Assembly: GCA_023228225.1 (NCBI GenBank)
Contig: JALOBO010000018.1
Coordinates: forward strand, 1-24,233
DNA length: 24,233 nt
Direction: 5' to 3'
Origin: Clostridia bacterium
Lineage (GTDB): Bacteria; Bacillota; Clostridia; Christensenellales; UBA1242
Shown here: positions 12,977-20,340 of the stretch, piece after piece
How positions within the stretch are numbered: the first letter of the stretch is position 1
Layout: every line of letters begins with the position of its first letter
Notes under the pieces: generated by a model
Told to the model about the DNA's origin: nothing
Seen by the model: the letters and a program-made list of their open reading frames with translations, nothing else
The model's database searches: none
Position numbers and translations under genes: made by a program

Positions 12977-13888
12977 CTAATATTTTTTTGCTATATGTAT
13001 CAATTCGCCAGATATATATCTAGGATCTGTTTTTAAAACTCTAAAACATTTTCCTGTTTTTACATCCCGTACAGGAACAGTATCTGTGTTTTTATTTTTA
13101 GACCAATGTTGTAATTTGCCAGATGTATACCGTGGGTCATCAATTGAAATTCTTATATTATTACCATTTTCATCAATAACACCTACTGTATTTTTTAATT
13201 TTTTTGAAACTGCTGCGTTTTTATGCCCGACCGATATATGTTTTAATTCACCATTAACATATCGTGGATCGTCGACTGAAACCCTAAATGTATTTCCATT
13301 TATGTCGAATACTGTTACGAATCCTACAGAAGCAGCTATTAATTCTCCACTAGTATATCGTGTATCATTAGTTGATACATTTATACATGTACCGTTACGT
13401 AATCTAACAGTTATTTTTCCTTTATTATCTAAAGCAGGAATCAATTTTCCTGCTTTATAATCCGGCGTTTCAACAGATGTTCTAAAACAGTTACCGTTTG
13501 CATCCTTAACAGTTATCATACCTTTATTATATGCAGTCAATTCTCCACTAACATATCTAGGATCATTTGTTGACACGCGTATTAATTTTTCGTCATCCTT
13601 AACTATCACGGTATTGCATGTATGAAAACCAATGTTTGGGATGTTATAGTTTTCATTTTTTTCATCATCAATGAACTTTGTTATTTCTTCTGCTTCAAAT
13701 TTAATTGCATCTTCTCTGCAAATAAAGTCATCTTTGATTATTTCTTTTATCAATTTTGATTTGTCAGGCTTCCACGTACACATTGAACCTAAGTAAGAAT
13801 CTGATGATGGTAGGATTTTACAACTGCGTACGCCAATATAAAATTGTCCTGTTTCTGTATGGGTTACTTTATAAACATAATGATACAT
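12977..13888 (-). CDS. GIY-YIG endonuclease with six DPRY repeats, 303 aa
   Basis: Residues 1-90 are a GIY-YIG-type nuclease (HYVYKVTHTETGQFYIGVRS, SDSYLGS, then Glu67 region). Residues 100-303 are six imperfect repeats of roughly 32-44 residues, each with a DxNGNxFRVS strand followed by DPRYxSGEL; the DPRY-equivalent positions are 109, 141, 175, 207, 251 and 288. Such repeats occur in phage homing endonucleases and probably track along DNA. The gene has a TATATAAATTAAA box upstream and stops 6 bp before the early promoter of the Nudix operon. It separates a broken copy of the Nudix 5' end from the intact gene. Confidence 0.85.
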   Translation of the reverse strand: MYHYVYKVTHTETGQFYIGVRSCKILPSSDSYLGSMCTWKPDKSKLIKEIIKDDFICREDAIKFEAEEITKFIDDEKNENYNIPNIGFHTCNTVIVKDDEKLIRVSTNDPRYVSGELTAYNKGMITVKDANGNCFRTSVETPDYKAGKLIPALDNKGKITVRLRNGTCINVSTNDTRYTSGELIAASVGFVTVFDINGNTFRVSVDDPRYVNGELKHISVGHKNAAVSKKLKNTVGVIDENGNNIRISIDDPRYTSGKLQHWSKNKNTDTVPVRDVKTGKCFRVLKTDPRYISGELIHIAKKY

Positions 13889-13900
13889 ATAACTTTTAAT

Positions 13901-13907
13901 TTATATA
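13901..13907 (-). promoter_or_regulatory. Late-type promoter motif for DPRY-repeat endonuclease
   Basis: The minus strand reads AGAATATATAAATTAAAAG, 12 bp before the ATG at 13888. Confidence 0.5.
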
Positions 13908-13911
13908 TTCT

Positions 13912-13935
13912 TTATATTTCGGTTGATTTTCCCAT
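13912..13935 (-). pseudogene. Duplicated remnant of the Nudix gene start
   Basis: The minus strand reads ATGGGAAAATCAACCGAAAT and encodes MGKSTEI then stop. The intact Nudix gene begins MGKSTEVS (ATGGGGAAGTCAACAGAAGT, 4 mismatches in 20). The upstream promoter-like sequence (AATGTATATAAA...) is also shared with the region before 12867. This looks like a target duplication left when the endonuclease gene arrived. Confidence 0.6.
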
Positions 13936-13952
13936 TTATTTTTATTTATAAT

Positions 13953-13959
13953 TTATATA
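13953..13959 (-). promoter_or_regulatory. Orphan late-type promoter motif before Nudix remnant
   Basis: The minus strand reads AATGTATATAAATTATAAAT. It probably was the original Nudix promoter and may now add transcription to the endonuclease. Confidence 0.4.
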
Positions 13960-14036
13960 CATTAATATGCTGTAGTTTTCATTTAAATGAATATCTATGA
14001 ACTTTTATTGCATCGACAATTGCAACTACAACAAAA

Positions 14037-14585
14037 TTAATATGTATTTAATGAATCAAGTTCTCTCCACATTTCTGGATATAAATCTCGTGTTTTTAAT
14101 GATGCTCTGAAGATAATGTATTCCTCAGTATATGTTTTGTACTTTCTAGCACTTTCTTTATCAACACCAGATTTTGAATATCCTGTGTTGAATATTCTAT
14201 CACAAAGTTTAACAAAAATTGCTTTATCGCATGGCCAGATTTTTGGGTATGTTTTAAAATTCTTTTCTTTTCGAGTCCAACCGAATTCATTTGTTACTCG
14301 GTAAACAATCCATGCAACTTCTTTGTTGAACATTTTTTGCAATTTTGATGGTGTGATATCAGTATCTTCACAAATATCATGCGCGTAGCAGGCAGCAATA
14401 ACATTTTCTCTGTCCGCTTCTGGCACCAAGTGAATATAACGGAGTGCAACTTCGACAACCCCATTCAAGTGAAATGAATATGGTGCTGTTCCGTATCTTT
14501 GCGGCTCTGGTGCGTCATGTTTTTTAATTGCAAATTCTTTAACGTTATTTATCAATTTTGATTTTTCAATATTAAATGTTTCCAT
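14037..14585 (-). CDS. HD-domain alarmone (ppGpp) hydrolase-like protein, 182 aa
   Basis: The pattern matches the SpoT/MESH1 hydrolase domain: YSFHLNGVVEVA (36-47, metal His39), AACYAHDICEDTDIT (64-78, HD at 69-70 and ED at 73-74), FNKEVAWIVYRVTNE (86-100), and KAIFVKLCDRIFNT (121-134, Asp129, Asn133). It lacks synthetase, TGS and ACT domains, so it is a stand-alone small alarmone hydrolase type. The likely reaction is removal of the 3' pyrophosphate of (p)ppGpp; MESH1 homologues can also dephosphorylate NADPH. The ATG at 14585 (METFNIEK) is preferred over an in-frame TTG at 14603, which would lie at the transcription start of the promoter 28 bp upstream. It is an early gene. Confidence 0.85.
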   Translation of the reverse strand: METFNIEKSKLINNVKEFAIKKHDAPEPQRYGTAPYSFHLNGVVEVALRYIHLVPEADRENVIAACYAHDICEDTDITPSKLQKMFNKEVAWIVYRVTNEFGWTRKEKNFKTYPKIWPCDKAIFVKLCDRIFNTGYSKSGVDKESARKYKTYTEEYIIFRASLKTRDLYPEMWRELDSLNTY

Positions 14586-14613
14586 AATTTTAATTTTTAT
14601 CAATTGTTAAAAT

Positions 14614-14645
14614 CAAATATACAACATTAATGAAGCAATAGCAAA
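14614..14645 (-). promoter_or_regulatory. Host-type promoter for HD hydrolase
   Basis: TTTG (14645-14642), 20 nt, TATATTTG (14621-14614), 28 bp to the ATG at 14585. It is nearly identical to the 12940 copy over about 50 bp. Confidence 0.82.
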
Positions 14646-14652
14646 TTTTTTA

Positions 14653-15366
14653 CTAATTATTTTTAAATTTCCATTTATATCCATTTGCAGTTTTGCGATT
14701 TCCTCTGCATACAGATGAAATCATTTTTTCATTGTATCCTGCTTCTTTTAATGCTATATAGTCAGGCCATTCTGCTATAAATTCATTTGTTAATGAAAAT
14801 TGCAATATTATAATGTTTTTATATCTTGAATTTTTTCGTCCTTTTGCTCTATTACTGTAAAGTTCACGAATTTCTGCTGTAAATCTTTCTTTATGCGATA
14901 ATGATTGTTTTTCTTTTGCAGATTGTAATTTTTCGTTAGCAATAGTATTTCCATATTTTTCAACCCAAATATCATATGCACATTTGCCATACATCGGATT
15001 ATTTTTACCATTTACGTCATGATGATTTTCTGATATTTTTTGTTTATGTTCATCTGTAAATTTGCGGTTTTTATCAATTAATGGATTATTTGCGTATGTA
15101 TCCCCGCCTTCTCCACCAACAGTTATATTATATCCGATTATTCTGCTTGTTGAATTATAAATATTTATCCAATATATTTCCTTTTCGCATAATTCTTTAT
15201 TTGTATCTGCAGTATCTATAATTTCCTTTTTAAAATTTGATTTGCCATACTTAATGATGGCAAATCTTAATAATTTGCCAGAGCCAATGTACTTTGGATT
15301 ATTTCGACAATCTTTTCCTATATAAATTTTGCCATTTATAAGATTTGTAGTTTTGTAAATTACCAT
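14653..15366 (-). CDS. GIY-YIG homing endonuclease with NUMOD domains, 237 aa
   Basis: Residues 1-85 form the GIY-YIG nuclease (VIYKTTNLINGKIYIGKD, PKYIGSG, EKEIYWI). A NUMOD3-like motif follows (FTDEHKQKISENHHD, NNPMYGK). The C-terminal part looks like NUMOD1 (ILQFSLTNEFIAEWPDYIAL, then ISSVCRGNRKTANGYKW). It is a paralogue of the 216-aa gene at 9715-10365. It has its own TATATAAATAAA box and stops 7 bp before the early promoter of the HD hydrolase. Confidence 0.92.
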   Translation of the reverse strand: MVIYKTTNLINGKIYIGKDCRNNPKYIGSGKLLRFAIIKYGKSNFKKEIIDTADTNKELCEKEIYWINIYNSTSRIIGYNITVGGEGGDTYANNPLIDKNRKFTDEHKQKISENHHDVNGKNNPMYGKCAYDIWVEKYGNTIANEKLQSAKEKQSLSHKERFTAEIRELYSNRAKGRKNSRYKNIIILQFSLTNEFIAEWPDYIALKEAGYNEKMISSVCRGNRKTANGYKWKFKNN

Positions 15367-15379
15367 AATAAATTTTTAT

Positions 15380-15386
15380 TTATATA
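15380..15386 (-). promoter_or_regulatory. Late-type promoter motif for GIY-YIG gene
   Basis: The minus strand reads AATGAATATATAAATAAAAA, 13 bp before the ATG at 15366. Confidence 0.5.
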
Positions 15387-15409
15387 TTCATTATGTTACT
15401 TCACAAATA

Positions 15410-15604
15410 TCATGAATATTTATTTTTAATAAAATGTCCACAATCTTTGCATTCTTTAAATGATGTATGTAAAACAATGCAGCAATTATTAGGAAATCTT
15501 TCTAAACGACAAGCAGGATTCTTTTTATCAACTTTTATTGCTTCTTGCTTTTTGTACGATTGTACAATCTGCAATGCTTTTAAGTATTCATCTTCTGTTA
15601 TCAT
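15410..15604 (-). CDS. Unknown Cys-rich protein, 64 aa
   Basis: I do not recognise it. The N-terminal helix (EDEYLKALQIVQSYKKQEAI) is followed by a Cys-rich half: NPACRLERFPNNCCIVL and ECKDCGHF, so a zinc or other metal site is plausible. Its ATG overlaps the TGA of the 123-aa gene (ATGA), which shows translational coupling. It is the last gene of the operon from the 16685-16716 promoter. Confidence 0.72.
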   Translation of the reverse strand: MITEDEYLKALQIVQSYKKQEAIKVDKKNPACRLERFPNNCCIVLHTSFKECKDCGHFIKNKYS

Positions 15605-15972
15605 AATACATTTAGATTAAGTTCTTGTAAAATTTTGTGTCCATCTTCTGGATAAAGATACATGAACAAAAATACATCACGATTGATTCCTTTATCGTCT
15701 GTTACGCCAATTGTGCAACCGCCTATTTCAAAACAATCGTACAGTTTTTCAGCGCCTGCAAATGTAGGAAATCCACTATTTCTATGTATGAATACCCAAT
15801 GCATTCGATTTTGTTTGAAAATTTCTAAGCATTCGTCAAACGATATGTCATATGGAGTACGGCGATAATTATCATCTTTAATATCTATGAAAATTTGAAA
15901 TGATTTCTCATGACATTGTTTCATAACCTCAATAGGGTCGTGATTTCCTAATTTGTAAAATGTATCTTTCAT
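15601..15972 (-). CDS. Unknown protein, 123 aa
   Basis: I do not recognise it. The soluble protein contains FQIFIDIKDDNYRRTPYDIS, FKQNRMHWVFIHRNSGFPTF and a C-terminal FLFMYLYPEDGHKILQEL. There is no membrane segment. It starts 3 bp after the 227-aa gene and overlaps the next by 4 bp, so the three form one early operon. Confidence 0.73.
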   Translation of the reverse strand: MKDTFYKLGNHDPIEVMKQCHEKSFQIFIDIKDDNYRRTPYDISFDECLEIFKQNRMHWVFIHRNSGFPTFAGAEKLYDCFEIGGCTIGVTDDKGINRDVFLFMYLYPEDGHKILQELNLNVL

Positions 15973-15975
15973 ATT

Positions 15976-16659
15976 TTAAATTCCCCAGTAATATGCAATA
16001 TCTTTAACAGTTACATTATCAGAATCATCAAAATGGTCAGGTATAATTGTTTCCTTTACGTACGTATCAATATGATCCCATACACGTTTAGGTAAAATGT
16101 AATTAATTGTAAAAGCTTCATTAACGCAATTCAATTCGATTAAATCATTTGTAAAACCATGTTTATCAGGTTTGGCATCTTTATTAAAAATTTCATTGTA
16201 TTGATTTATGTTTTTTTCTTTAACTTTATCTATTTCATATTTTATGCCATTTGGTTTATTGTATAAAGTTTCAAAATTACGTTTTCTGAAATAAATAATT
16301 CCGCCTTCTGTAACTGTACTTTCAACGCAATTTGTTATGAAAGAATTTTGTAACTGTCCGTATATAAATTCAACAGCTGCATCTTCAACTGATTGCATTT
16401 CGCCAACAATTTCAAGTATGCAATCTTTTAACACATCAATATCATAATCAATTTCGCAGAATTCTAAACTTTCTTTATACTTGATATTCTTTTTGCCTAT
16501 ATGAATTCCTTTTGAATCAATAGACCATTTAAAATCTTTATTTATTTTTGATATTGTCTGTAAAATGATAATAACATCTTCCATTGTTGGCATATCGTCA
16601 TTATTAATTACAGTATCATAAAAATATTCTCTAATGATTGCAAATTTATCTTTTTCCAT
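15976..16659 (-). CDS. Unknown early protein, 227 aa
   Basis: I do not recognise it. The acidic protein has an N-terminal helical part (FAIIREYFYDTVINNDDM), a stretch KWSIDSKGIHIGKKNIKYKE, a central helix rich in acidic residues, and a C-terminal INYILPKRVWDHIDTYVKE. A host-type promoter lies 25 bp upstream, the closest spacing of the seven. It leads a three-gene early operon. Confidence 0.75.
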   Translation of the reverse strand: MEKDKFAIIREYFYDTVINNDDMPTMEDVIIILQTISKINKDFKWSIDSKGIHIGKKNIKYKESLEFCEIDYDIDVLKDCILEIVGEMQSVEDAAVEFIYGQLQNSFITNCVESTVTEGGIIYFRKRNFETLYNKPNGIKYEIDKVKEKNINQYNEIFNKDAKPDKHGFTNDLIELNCVNEAFTINYILPKRVWDHIDTYVKETIIPDHFDDSDNVTVKDIAYYWGI

Positions 16660-16684
16660 AATTTGTGTATTAATTAATTAAAAT

Positions 16685-16716
16685 CAAATATACAACATTT
16701 ATGAAGCAATAGCAAT
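16685..16716 (-). promoter_or_regulatory. Host-type promoter for 227-aa operon
   Basis: ATTG (16716-16713), 20 nt, TATATTTG (16692-16685). Its -33 end lies within the last codons of the upstream gene, which encode SIAIAS and stop. Confidence 0.8.
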
Positions 16717-17679
16717 AGAATGTGAAATTCTTTGTATCATATAATATCCATTTCCTAAATATTCATCTTTCAATATGTTGCGATTTGAATCGTCAATTTC
16801 AGTCGTAATAAAAACTAAGTTTTTTCTTTCGCTATCTGTGTATCTTTGTCGAATTTTACAATGTCCATCACCTGATGGGCAACAAGAATCTTTTGAAAAA
16901 TCAACATAAACAACATTGCCAAAAAAGTCGGGATATTTTTCTGCTGTTATTTTTGTGAGATACTTATGTGCGCCTGCGGATTCGTCCCATATACGAATGT
17001 TATCTTTATTTTCTTTTGAATTGCTTATATATGGGAAATTACTTCTCCATGTTGTTAATTGTGCATCGGGATAAATTATTCCGTCGATGTATCGAATAGC
17101 GCATGAATTTTTTTGCAACACACATGACTCATGTAATGTTCGATGTTTACTTATATCTTCAATGCCAGGATTTGGAAAATTGTAATGAACAAGTTCAAAT
17201 TTCTTTGTTAATAATGTTTCACACAGTTTCACAAAATATGGGTCAGAATAATGAATTGAATGGTCGCCTTCATATGATCTTCCGTTTATGTTATAAACTG
17301 ATATGATAGTATCTTTTACATATATTGATGCAATGTTATCTGGATTTGCATGTCCAGATGAATCAATTCTAAAAGATATATGTCGAACAAATCTTTTCTT
17401 TCCGTTTATTATTTGCCATCCAAAAAATTTTGCAATTTCTGGATGCAATACGTTTTCTTGTGTGGGATTGCCATGATAATTTGGCGTATAATGCCAACGA
17501 TCATAAAACATTGGTGTATTGCATTCATCGAGCGAATTAATAAAATCATGTGGTGCCCAAATGGAATTGCAAAGTATTCCATTTATTTTAGGCATTGAAT
17601 CATAATTAAAATACGCCGTATATTTGCAACACCCATTTGATGTTGTTATATGTTCATCAAGAAATTTTACGCTATTCAT
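16699..17679 (-). CDS. Unknown protein, 326 aa
   Basis: I do not recognise it. The protein is rich in His, Tyr, Asn and Cys. Visible pieces are NGCCKYTAYFNYDS (15-28), WAPHDFINSLDE, DRWHYTPNYHGN, FVRHISFRIDSSGHANPDN, and a Cys cluster SKDSCCPSGDGHCKIRQR near 263-280. It has no signal peptide or membrane segment. It is the last gene of the five-gene operon from 19873; spacing to the previous gene is 2 bp. Its C-terminus is written in promoter sequence, as noted for 16685-16716. Confidence 0.75.
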   Translation of the reverse strand: MNSVKFLDEHITTSNGCCKYTAYFNYDSMPKINGILCNSIWAPHDFINSLDECNTPMFYDRWHYTPNYHGNPTQENVLHPEIAKFFGWQIINGKKRFVRHISFRIDSSGHANPDNIASIYVKDTIISVYNINGRSYEGDHSIHYSDPYFVKLCETLLTKKFELVHYNFPNPGIEDISKHRTLHESCVLQKNSCAIRYIDGIIYPDAQLTTWRSNFPYISNSKENKDNIRIWDESAGAHKYLTKITAEKYPDFFGNVVYVDFSKDSCCPSGDGHCKIRQRYTDSERKNLVFITTEIDDSNRNILKDEYLGNGYYMIQRISHSIAIAS

Positions 17680-17681
17680 AA

Positions 17682-18365
17682 TTAATCAATAAAGTTTTGG
17701 TCAATATCGTATTCTTTTGCAAATTCAATTGCATGTGCCATTTGACGATCTATTCGTATTTTTTTCTGTTTTGATATTTCATTATTAGCAGCGTCAAGTT
17801 TTTGTAATCTGCGTTTATTACGAATAAATGCTTTTTTGTATAACGATTCTAAGCATTTTCTAATAAGCGGATATAAAACAGAAAAATCATAGTCGTCATT
17901 TGTTATTGAGCATCTTTGTAAATTACTTATTTTTGCAATTGATTGACTTTCATATGATGCATCATCAATTTTTGACGGTATGTAAACATTTATAGGGTCA
18001 CAAAAATTATCATTACGTAAATGTATTGCACATAAGATATTTCCGTTATATGTAAATGTATATGTATTGCAATATGAAGATAAATGACTGTTTCTACATT
18101 TCAACGAGTTACTTAAGTTAATCCAATGCAATTGTCGTTTACAAATTTTGCCATAATCATAATCCTGTGTTGACATATATTCCATATATGTATGTTCGTC
18201 AATCATTTCAGCAGAATTTTCTAATATCATATCAATGCTGTTAGAATTTGCAAACGTCTTAAGAAACATTCCTAATTTTTGCTTATCAGTCAATAAGGGT
18301 GCGGGCGGCGTTGGTATTCTAATGTCACCCAATCGTGTTTTTTTGCCAAAAATACAACTTAACAT
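17682..18365 (-). CDS. Unknown protein, 227 aa
   Basis: I do not recognise it. It starts MLSCIFGKKTRLGDIRIP with a Pro-rich patch (PTPPAP), followed by helical and Cys-containing segments (CKRQLHWINLSNSLKC, YCNTYTFTYNGNILCAIHLRND) and a basic C-terminal helix (KKAFIRNKRRLQKLDAANN). It lies 2 bp from both neighbours in the same operon as the sorting-domain protein. Cys4 is not preceded by a normal lipobox. Confidence 0.72.
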   Translation of the reverse strand: MLSCIFGKKTRLGDIRIPTPPAPLLTDKQKLGMFLKTFANSNSIDMILENSAEMIDEHTYMEYMSTQDYDYGKICKRQLHWINLSNSLKCRNSHLSSYCNTYTFTYNGNILCAIHLRNDNFCDPINVYIPSKIDDASYESQSIAKISNLQRCSITNDDYDFSVLYPLIRKCLESLYKKAFIRNKRRLQKLDAANNEISKQKKIRIDRQMAHAIEFAKEYDIDQNFID

Positions 18366-18367
18366 AA

Positions 18368-18826
18368 TTATCGAATTAAAAAGATTGAACCAAAGTGCGT
18401 TGATTTTGTATACCCATTATTTACACCTAAATAAAAACCACCTGTGTAATTTGATTTATCAAAATGAACTTCGGTAATTTTCCAAATATAAACATCGGAT
18501 TTTAACAAAACTCCATTATACATTCCGTCCCATGATTCTGCAGGATTGCCATTAATCAATTTATCAGAATACCAAACAAGGTTTCCTTTTGAATCAAAAA
18601 TGTGAATTTCGTATTCAACAAGATTTGTACCTACAGGTTTAAAAACGCGTATTCCAACGGGTGCGGATTCAGGCGCAAACGCATTAGGAACGAATAAAGT
18701 TTTCTCAACATAATCGGAATTATATGTCGAATCAATTTTTCTTAATTCTGATTCGTATGTAGAATCAAGTTGTGCACTTGCAAATAATGTTGCAAATAAA
18801 AGCCATGTTAAAATTAAGTATTTCAT
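18368..18826 (-). CDS. Secreted mini-protein made of a T9SS type B sorting domain, 152 aa
   Basis: A Sec signal peptide (MKYLILTWLLFATLFASA|Q) is followed by about 25 linker residues, then a gliding-motility-associated C-terminal (CHU_C, type B CTD) domain: LFVPNAFAPES (44-54), YEIHIFDSKGNLVW (72-85), SWDGMYNGVLL (98-108), DVYIWKI (111-117), ending GSIFLIR as type B domains commonly end (G.v.LiR). In hosts this domain carries large exoproteins through the type IX secretion system. Here no cargo remains. It could be displayed or secreted, or compete for the T9SS machinery. It is in a tight operon behind two membrane proteins. The domain call is confident by motif; the role is inferred. Confidence 0.85.
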   Translation of the reverse strand: MKYLILTWLLFATLFASAQLDSTYESELRKIDSTYNSDYVEKTLFVPNAFAPESAPVGIRVFKPVGTNLVEYEIHIFDSKGNLVWYSDKLINGNPAESWDGMYNGVLLKSDVYIWKITEVHFDKSNYTGGFYLGVNNGYTKSTHFGSIFLIR

Positions 18827-18827
18827 A

Positions 18828-19265
18828 TTATCCTCTATGTTGTGTATATCGAAACTTTCCTTTATTCATGTTGTAATTCGGTTGTAACCGCAAATTTGCA
18901 TTTTGTTCTTTTCTTTGTTTTTTGCTTTGTTTTTTATGATTTTGTACAGATGTAATTTGTTTGACAATTTTTTTAACTTTTGGCGTATGCAACTTTGAAA
19001 TTAATTCACGAGTTTTTGCTTCCATTTTTAAAAGATTTTGTCTGAACTGTTCGCGTGAACTTATATATAAATATGTTTCAAATGCAAAATGCATAAATGC
19101 AAACATGTAATGAAAAATACTCACAAGAATGACAATTATTGGATATGCAATAAAGCGAGCACCAATATCAGTTCCAATTTCTGTCCAAAGTTTACCCATT
19201 CTTAACCAGTGAACAAATTCCTTTAAAAGGAATATTTTCAATAAAGTGATTTTATTACTTTCCAT
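18828..19265 (-). CDS. Membrane protein with basic tail, 145 aa
   Basis: The function is unknown. One long or two short transmembrane helices lie at about residues 37-65 (RFIAYPIIVILVSIFHYMF, then AFMHFAFETYLYI), followed by a helical region and a very basic tail (KKIVKQ, NHKKQSKKQRKEQ) that could contact nucleic acid or lipid head groups on the cytoplasmic side. It is 2 bp from the 201-aa membrane protein and 1 bp from the secreted sorting-domain protein, so these three envelope proteins are made together. Confidence 0.75.
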   Translation of the reverse strand: MESNKITLLKIFLLKEFVHWLRMGKLWTEIGTDIGARFIAYPIIVILVSIFHYMFAFMHFAFETYLYISSREQFRQNLLKMEAKTRELISKLHTPKVKKIVKQITSVQNHKKQSKKQRKEQNANLRLQPNYNMNKGKFRYTQHRG

Positions 19266-19267
19266 AA

Positions 19268-19873
19268 TTATTTTGTTACTTTATAAATTTTTAATAGACC
19301 AGGAAACGCTTTAGTTGCTTTATTGAATTCTGATTCTTTAATGCGAATTTCTTTCCATTCTTTAATTGTAGGAATTATTTGTGCGCTCCATTTGTCAGGA
19401 ATGTAATTTGTTTCCCAACGTTGGTACATGTTTATTGTATCAAAGACAAATTTGAATTCATCAATAGCAAACTTTGTGATATCATCTTCACTTTTAAATT
19501 TAACGGCAATTTGCGTTGAATCAATTAATTTAATAAAAGAATAATGCTTATGAATAACATATGCATTTGATTTTTTCTTAGGAGCAACAACTTTAGATAT
19601 TGAAGTAACGTTATTTGCAATTGTTGTGTCGCATTTATAAAAGACGGTATCAGCACCAACAACAATTGGTTCTAAACCTTCGATTCTTACAGCTTCACTT
19701 TTTACTTTTAATGATTTTAATCGAATTGATGTTACAATTGCATTGGAGAGAATTAATGCAATAAGAAATACGATTGCGCTAACAAATCGTGCATTCGGGT
19801 CGCCATGATCTTTTCTAAAAATACATGCTAATAGGATAAACGTTAAAACGCCAGTAATGATTGTTGTGTACAT
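19268..19873 (-). CDS. Membrane-anchored protein with extracytoplasmic-type domain, 201 aa
   Basis: The function is unknown. Two N-terminal transmembrane helices (about 3-18, TTIITGVLTFILLACIF, and 30-50, FVSAIVFLIALILSNAIV) are followed by a 150-residue soluble domain with beta-like stretches (EPIVVGADTVFYKCDTTIA, THS-like KHYSFIKLIDSTQIAVKF) and a helical end. It is the first gene of the five-gene operon reaching to 16699, with a TATATAA box about 40 bp upstream. Confidence 0.75.
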   Translation of the reverse strand: MYTTIITGVLTFILLACIFRKDHGDPNARFVSAIVFLIALILSNAIVTSIRLKSLKVKSEAVRIEGLEPIVVGADTVFYKCDTTIANNVTSISKVVAPKKKSNAYVIHKHYSFIKLIDSTQIAVKFKSEDDITKFAIDEFKFVFDTINMYQRWETNYIPDKWSAQIIPTIKEWKEIRIKESEFNKATKAFPGLLKIYKVTK

Positions 19874-19911
19874 ACAATAGTTTTTAAGATATGAATAATT
19901 ATTTTTATATT

Positions 19912-19922
19912 TATATTATATA
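19912..19922 (-). promoter_or_regulatory. Late-type promoter motif for five-gene operon
   Basis: The minus strand reads CTGTATATAATATAAATATA, 38 bp before the ATG at 19873. Confidence 0.45.
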
Positions 19923-19944
19923 CAGAAATACGAAAAAGTTTCAA

Positions 19945-20253
19945 TTATTTGCCGAAACCTTCTGCAATACTTCTTAATGTTTTTGAAATGTTAAGTAAAC
20001 CGTTGCCAACAAAATCATGATACGGATTATGTCCGTCAAGACCGACTTTTGTTTTTTGAAATTCAGCAATTAATTCTCTTTGTTCAAATGAGAAATTTTC
20101 ACAATCCCAAAAATCAAACATCAAGCAATTAAATCCAAGCCAGTTAAATGGCCATCCGTCTCTCCACAATTTTGCATTATTATACGAAAGATTTTTATCA
20201 TTGAAAATTTCTTCCATATAATTTAACGATTCTTCTTTACTTTTGATTGCCAT
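19945..20253 (-). CDS. Unknown early protein, 102 aa
   Basis: I do not recognise it. The protein is rich in aromatic residues: KLWRDGWPFNWLGFNCLMFDF and DCENFSFEQREL, and ends in a helix (LLNISKTLRSIAEGFGK). The host-type promoter is 31 bp upstream. It is a single-gene early unit just downstream of a terminator. Confidence 0.73.
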   Translation of the reverse strand: MAIKSKEESLNYMEEIFNDKNLSYNNAKLWRDGWPFNWLGFNCLMFDFWDCENFSFEQRELIAEFQKTKVGLDGHNPYHDFVGNGLLNISKTLRSIAEGFGK

Positions 20254-20284
20254 AATCTTTATGTATTTGTTTAATTGTTAAAAT

Positions 20285-20316
20285 CAAATATACAACATTA
20301 ATGAAGCAATAGCAAT
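20285..20316 (-). promoter_or_regulatory. Host-type promoter for 102-aa gene
   Basis: ATTG (20316-20313), 20 nt, TATATTTG (20292-20285), 31 bp to the ATG. Together with the adjacent terminator it forms a module duplicated at 20880-20967. Confidence 0.82.
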
Positions 20317-20340
20317 AGTTTTATCATTTATTTTAAACTA

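Noticed and set aside
14586..14603. TTG start at 14603 for the HD protein
   Set aside because: It would lie at or before the expected transcription start of the 14614-14645 promoter. ATG at 14585 gives the same 28-bp spacing as other early genes.
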